DNA of 9,351 bases from 2-02-FULL-48-14 sp964356195 (GTDB lineage Bacteria; Patescibacteriota; Gracilibacteria; UBA1369; 2-02-FULL-48-14), in contig CAYHGP010000028.1 in assembly GCA_964356195.1 (NCBI GenBank), positions 1-9,351 on the forward strand, read 5' to 3'. This document shows, piece by piece, positions 6,029 to 9,351 of this stretch. The translations under genes were made by a program, and so were the position numbers. Within the stretch, counting starts at the first letter, position 1. The number at the start of each line of letters is the position of its first letter. The notes under the pieces were generated by a model. It saw only the letters and a list, made by a program, of their open reading frames with translations, was not told the DNA's origin and did not search any database.

Positions 6029-6032
6029 TGGT
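6004..6032 (+). promoter_or_regulatory. Possible weak promoter of valS
   Basis: TTTTCT (6004-6009), a 17-nt spacer and TATGGT (6027-6032; T1, A2, T3 and T6 match). The start would fall near 6039, 8 nt before ATG 6047. Other hexamer pairings in this stretch are almost as good, so the position is tentative. A promoter is needed here because the upstream gene is divergent. Confidence 0.3.
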
Positions 6033-6046
6033 ACCAATTATCCTCG

Positions 6047-8497
6047 ATGAAAGAAATTTCCAAAGCTTACAACGCAAAAGACCACGAAGACCGCATTTAT
6101 AAGATGTGGGAGGAATCCGGTGCCTTCGCGCCTGACCCCGATCCAAAAAAACCACCGTACAGTGTCATGATGCCGCCGCCCAATGCGACGGGAACTTTGC
6201 ACCTGGGCCACGCCACCATGCTCGCCATTGAGGATATTTTGGTGCGTTTTAAGCGTATGCAGGGCTTTTCGACGCTCTACTTGCCAGGAACCGACCATGC
6301 GGCCATTGCAACGCAAAGTGTGGTGGAGAAAAAATTGCAGGCGGAAGGGATCAAAAAACCTCGTGAAGAATTGGGACGCGAAAAATTGCTCGAAGAAATC
6401 CGCAAATTTGTAGAAACCAGCAAGTCCACCATCCGCAATCAAATTCGAAANNNNNNNNNNNNNNNNNNNNNNNNNNNNNNNNNNNNNNNNNNNNNNNNNN
6501 NNNNNNNNNNNNNNNNNNNNNNNNNNNNNNNNNNNNNNNNNNNNNNNNNNCCGGACGACAAGCGTTACAAAAAATATAAACACGGAGAAATTATTGGACC
6601 TTTTGAGTGGATCAACGGACCCACCATGGCCACCATTATTAAAGACGAAGCCGTGGACCCGGAATTCGGAACGGGAGTCATGACCATCACGCCTTGGCAC
6701 GACGCCACGGACTTTGGAATCGCCGAACGCCACAAACTTGATAAAATCCAAGTCATCGGTCTCGACGGAAAACTTTTACCGATTGCCGAAGAGTTTGCCG
6801 GAACCACAATCAGCAAAGCTCGTCCTCTCATTGTGGAAAAACTAAAAGAGAAAGGCCTGGTGGTGAACATTCAGGAAGATTATGTCCACAACATTGCCGT
6901 GAGTTACCGCGGAAAGGGAGTGGTGGAACCGCAGATTATGGAACAGTGGTTTGTGGATGTGAACAAACCCGTGATCGATTGGAAAAAGAAAAAACTCAGC
7001 ATCAAGGAAGTTCTACAAGACACAGTACGCAGTAAAATGATCCGGATTATTCCCGAGCGCTTCGATAAAATTTACTTTCACTGGATCGACAACCTCCGCG
7101 ACTGGTGTATTTCCCGCCAAATTTGGTGGGGACACCGCGTTCCGGTTTGGTACAAGGGCGAAGAAATGAAAGTGCAAGCGGAGAATCCGGGTGCAGGCTG
7201 GACTCAAGACGAAGACACGCTCGACACCTGGTTCAGTTCTCAACTTTGGACCTTCTCAACCTTGGGTTGGCCCGAAAAAACGCCGGATCTTTTGCGCTAC
7301 GCTCCCAGCAGTGTTCTTGAAACCGGTTACGACATTCTTTTCTTTTGGGTGGCCCGTATGATTTTGGGAACTACTTACGCCATGCGTAAATCGGGTTTCT
7401 CCGAAGAAAAATCCATTCCATTTAAAGACGTTTACCTTCACGGTCTCATCCGCGACATTCGTGGAAAAAAGATGAGCAAATCGCACCCGGAAACCTGCAT
7501 CGACCCGCTCGATATGATCGACAAATACGGCACCGACGCCATCCGCCTCAGCCTCGTTATTGGCGGAACCCCCGGCAACGATATGCGTCTCTACGAGGAA
7601 AAAATCGCCGGCTACCGTAACTTTGTGAACAAGATTTGGAATGGGTCACGCTTCGTTATGCTCAATCTCGACGCCGATCATGACGACACCATCGATCCGG
7701 CAAAACTTTCTCGTGCCGACAAATGGATTTTAACGCGCCTCAACGAAATCATTGAAAAAGTGACGAATGAGCTTGAAACTTATCAACTTTCTGAAGCGGG
7801 TCTCACGGTTTACGACTTCTTCTGGGGCGAGTACTGCGACTGGTACGTGGAAATGAGCAAAGTCATGAAAAACACAGCCGTCCTCAAGCACGTTCTCAAA
7901 ACCAGCCTCACGCTCATGCATCCTTTTATGCCGTTTGTGACAGAGGCAATTTGGGAAGAGTTGGGCGAAAAGATGCTCATCACCGCCGACTGGCCCAAAC
8001 CCAATCCCAAGTGGAATTTTTCATCCGAAAGCGATGAAATGTCTCGAGTGATGGAACTCATTTCCGGCATTCGCGTGCTGCGCGCCGAATCCAATGTGGA
8101 CGCCACTAAAAAAATCCACGCGGTTGTTTATGCACACGAAGATATCACTCTTATTCAAGATAAAGCAGAAATCATCAAACGTTTGGGGAATTTAGCCGAA
8201 CTCGAAATCTCTAAGGACGGAGAGAAAATCGACAAAGCGCTGAGTACTTTTGTGGGCGACATCGAAATCTACCTTCCTCTCGCCGATCTTCTCGACTTTG
8301 ATGCCGAAAAGACACGCATCACGAAAGAAATCACTCAGCTCGAAAACTTCATCCGCGTCCTGGAGGGAAAACTTGGAAACGAAGGCTTCGTGAAAAATGC
8401 CCCCAAAGAAGTACTCGCTGCTGAACAGAAAAAACTCGATGAAACTGTTCAACGAGTAGAGAAGCTGAAAAAGCAGCTTTCTCAGCTTGGAAATTGA
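6047..8497 (+). CDS. valS: Valyl-tRNA synthetase, interrupted by an assembly gap
   Basis: Class Ia synthetase that charges tRNA-Val with valine. Visible in order: PPPNATGTLHLGHA (43-56, the HIGH-type ATP site HLGH at 52-55), GTDHAAIATQSVVEK (81-95, characteristic of ValRS), then 100 Ns, then the tail of the CP1 editing domain (GTGVMTITPWHDATDF). Next come the catalytic core WCISRQIWWGHRVPVWY, DTLDTWFSSQLWTFSTLGWP, KMSKS (475-479 in gapped numbering) and the anticodon-binding domain with RNFVNKIWNGSRF. A C-terminal coiled-coil tRNA arm covers about the last 70 residues (LENFIRVLEGKLGNEGFVKN, APKEVL). The gapped frame is 816 codons against roughly 850-950 for the family; the missing part includes the usual TTRPET editing motif. 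The start fits the family N-terminus (KAYNAKDHEDRIYKMW). TGA at 8495-8497 ends it. Identification is certain; integrity across the gap is assumed. Confidence 0.96.
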   Translation: MKEISKAYNAKDHEDRIYKMWEESGAFAPDPDPKKPPYSVMMPPPNATGTLHLGHATMLAIEDILVRFKRMQGFSTLYLPGTDHAAIATQSVVEKKLQAEGIKKPREELGREKLLEEIRKFVETSKSTIRNQIRXXXXXXXXXXXXXXXXXXXXXXXXXXXXXXXXXXPDDKRYKKYKHGEIIGPFEWINGPTMATIIKDEAVDPEFGTGVMTITPWHDATDFGIAERHKLDKIQVIGLDGKLLPIAEEFAGTTISKARPLIVEKLKEKGLVVNIQEDYVHNIAVSYRGKGVVEPQIMEQWFVDVNKPVIDWKKKKLSIKEVLQDTVRSKMIRIIPERFDKIYFHWIDNLRDWCISRQIWWGHRVPVWYKGEEMKVQAENPGAGWTQDEDTLDTWFSSQLWTFSTLGWPEKTPDLLRYAPSSVLETGYDILFFWVARMILGTTYAMRKSGFSEEKSIPFKDVYLHGLIRDIRGKKMSKSHPETCIDPLDMIDKYGTDAIRLSLVIGGTPGNDMRLYEEKIAGYRNFVNKIWNGSRFVMLNLDADHDDTIDPAKLSRADKWILTRLNEIIEKVTNELETYQLSEAGLTVYDFFWGEYCDWYVEMSKVMKNTAVLKHVLKTSLTLMHPFMPFVTEAIWEELGEKMLITADWPKPNPKWNFSSESDEMSRVMELISGIRVLRAESNVDATKKIHAVVYAHEDITLIQDKAEIIKRLGNLAELEISKDGEKIDKALSTFVGDIEIYLPLADLLDFDAEKTRITKEITQLENFIRVLEGKLGNEGFVKNAPKEVLAAEQKKLDETVQRVEKLKKQLSQLGN
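6451..6550. other. 100-N assembly gap inside valS
   Basis: Exactly 100 Ns, the conventional placeholder for a scaffold gap of unknown size. The flanking valS segments happen to be in the same frame across it. Comparison with the family suggests roughly 100-130 residues belong here, not about 33, so the true gap is probably 300-400 nt. Confidence 0.97.
8459..8483 (+). other. Hairpin at the 3' end of valS
   Basis: AAGCTG-AAAAAG-CAGCTT gives a perfect 6-bp stem, extended by GAG/CTC across a one-base bulge, within the last coding codons of valS. No U-tract follows, so it is a weak terminator candidate. The repeated Lys/Leu/Gln-coding sequence may explain it by chance. Confidence 0.25.
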
Positions 8498-8515
8498 CGC
8501 GTTTTCAGGTATAAT
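8487..8515 (+). promoter_or_regulatory. Promoter of the TPR-like gene, embedded in the end of valS
   Basis: -35 TTGGAA (8487-8492, in the last valS codons), a 17-nt spacer and a perfect -10 TATAAT (8510-8515). ATG 8522 begins only 6 nt after the -10 box, at the expected transcription start, so the message should be leaderless. Confidence 0.75.
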
Positions 8516-8521
8516 AGTGAG

Positions 8522-9115
8522 ATGGCCTCACAGAACCCTACCAAAGACGAATTCCTTCAAGAGCTCAAGCGCTGCAAATCGGCCAAGGATTATGACGCGA
8601 TGCTCGCAGCCGCTCAACAGGCTGTAAGCGCCTTTCCCGATGAGAATAAACTCTGGGATTTGCTGCACTTTGCACAGGCTCATTATGTGAACACCAAATT
8701 GGAATCGGACGTACTTAAACAATTAGAAGAGAGGCAGGACTACAGCTCACTCGCCAATGTTTACCTCAAACTTCTCACGATTTTTCCGGAATCCAAGCAA
8801 CTTGTAAAACTGCTCAAAAAAACACGAGAAAAAATTCAAGAAGCTCATAAAAATGAACTCAAGACCTACTACGCGGATGCCGTGAAAAAAATTGAAAGCC
8901 TCATGACCGAAAAAAACTTTGAACAAGCCGTGGAAGCGTGTCACGAAATTCTGGACTCCGAGCCCGAAAACAAAACTTTCATCAAGCTTTTGGTACACGC
9001 CGAAGCCGGTCTCGAAGATCAAATGAACCTGGCCCTCGAACTGTATTTTAAAGACGCCATTCCGGCACTCAAGGCCGAATATAATGAAAACAAAGACAAG
9101 TTTGTAAAAATTTAA
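8522..9115 (+). CDS. TPR-like repeat protein, probably cytosolic
   Basis: A 197-residue, largely helical protein. Three related units can be seen, each a helix pair around a Pro-Glu/Asp turn: DAMLAAAQQAVSAFPDENKL (25-44) with WDLLHFA; SLANVYLKLLTIFPESKQLV (76-95) with KLLKK; and FEQAVEACHEILDSEPENKT (133-152) with FIKLLVHAE. These fit tetratricopeptide-type repeats, which act as protein-binding scaffolds; the units are spaced 50-60 residues apart rather than 34, so they are diverged or separated by linkers. No signal peptide or membrane helix is visible. It has its own leaderless-type promoter and is followed after 9 nt by a membrane-protein gene, probably in one operon, suggesting a cytosolic partner for that protein. 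No specific function can be assigned. Confidence 0.82.
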   Translation: MASQNPTKDEFLQELKRCKSAKDYDAMLAAAQQAVSAFPDENKLWDLLHFAQAHYVNTKLESDVLKQLEERQDYSSLANVYLKLLTIFPESKQLVKLLKKTREKIQEAHKNELKTYYADAVKKIESLMTEKNFEQAVEACHEILDSEPENKTFIKLLVHAEAGLEDQMNLALELYFKDAIPALKAEYNENKDKFVKI

Positions 9116-9124
9116 AACTTTTCT

Positions 9125-9351
9125 ATGGAACTCAAAAATCAAATCATAGAACTCGCGAATTATTTCCTTCCCATTGTGGGACTTTTGTTTTTAGGGCTCA
9201 TCCTTTGGAACCTCTATTTATTCGGGAAGGAATCAAAATGGAAATGGCACGACCAACAGCGCATGGAACATTTGAAAACTTTTTTCGTAAACCTTAAAAC
9301 ACCTGCATTCGGAATGCTGTTGATTCTTTGCTCCTTCGCTTTAAGCGCTAC
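9125..9351 (+). CDS. Membrane protein, N-terminal part only
   Basis: Seventy-five codons are visible before the window ends. A first membrane helix spans about residues 14-33 (FLPIVGLLFLGLILWNLYLF), followed by a basic and aromatic loop (KESKWKWHDQQRMEHLKTFF) and a second hydrophobic stretch from about 62 (FGMLLILCSFALSA). With a short polar N-terminus and no cleavable signal, it is likely a multi-pass or two-helix inner-membrane protein. The start lies 9 nt after the TPR-like gene, without a Shine-Dalgarno sequence. The frame stays open to the edge and composition matches the neighbours. The family is not recognised. Confidence 0.75.
   Translation, partial: MELKNQIIELANYFLPIVGLLFLGLILWNLYLFGKESKWKWHDQQRMEHLKTFFVNLKTPAFGMLLILCSFALSA

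Noticed and set aside
8494..8499. TTGACG as the -35 box for the 8522 gene
   Set aside because: It is only 10 nt from the TATAAT box; TTGGAA at 8487-8492 gives the correct 17-nt spacer.

Overview
The window looks like a chromosomal housekeeping segment of a small-genome bacterium, most plausibly a Patescibacteria (CPR) lineage of the Peregrinibacteria kind. This placement is an inference. It rests on compact gene spacing, an almost complete lack of Shine-Dalgarno sequences, -10 boxes sitting directly on start codons, and a sigma-region-4 protein with HARE-HTH-like wings. TGA is a stop: the 1002 dnaE codons visible contain no internal TGA, and several genes end with it. A reassigned code of the Gracilibacteria/SR1 type is therefore unlikely. 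A 100-N run inside valS marks an assembly gap, as expected of a metagenome scaffold.

Layout. On the minus strand, bases 1-3438 hold (in transcription order) a tRNA-Leu(UAG), a small DUF5665-like membrane protein and dnaE, the replicative polymerase, whose 3' end is cut by the window edge. The membrane-protein stop and the dnaE start overlap as ATGA. A divergent promoter region (3439-3637) separates this unit from a plus-strand pair: an unusual 362-residue sigma-region-4/winged-helix protein, then a HIT-family protein. Next come a short unrecognised gene (5107-5457) with atypical codon use and its own promoter, and a convergent minus-strand gene (5472-5963) for a protein with an acidic disordered tail and a helical C-terminal half. 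A second divergent region (5964-6046) leads to valS on the plus strand (6047-8497, interrupted by the Ns). valS is followed by a TPR-like gene whose promoter is embedded in the end of valS, and by the start of a membrane-protein gene cut by the right edge.

Functionally the window covers replication (DnaE), translation (tRNA-Leu, ValRS), transcription (sigma4/HARE-like protein), nucleotide metabolism (HIT) and a possible membrane/TPR pair. I see no mobile elements, CRISPR arrays or defence genes. The items most worth attention are the sigma4-HARE-like fusion protein with its long leader, the apparently leaderless promoters, the degraded PHP exonuclease site of DnaE, and the palindrome inside the promoter of the 5107 gene.
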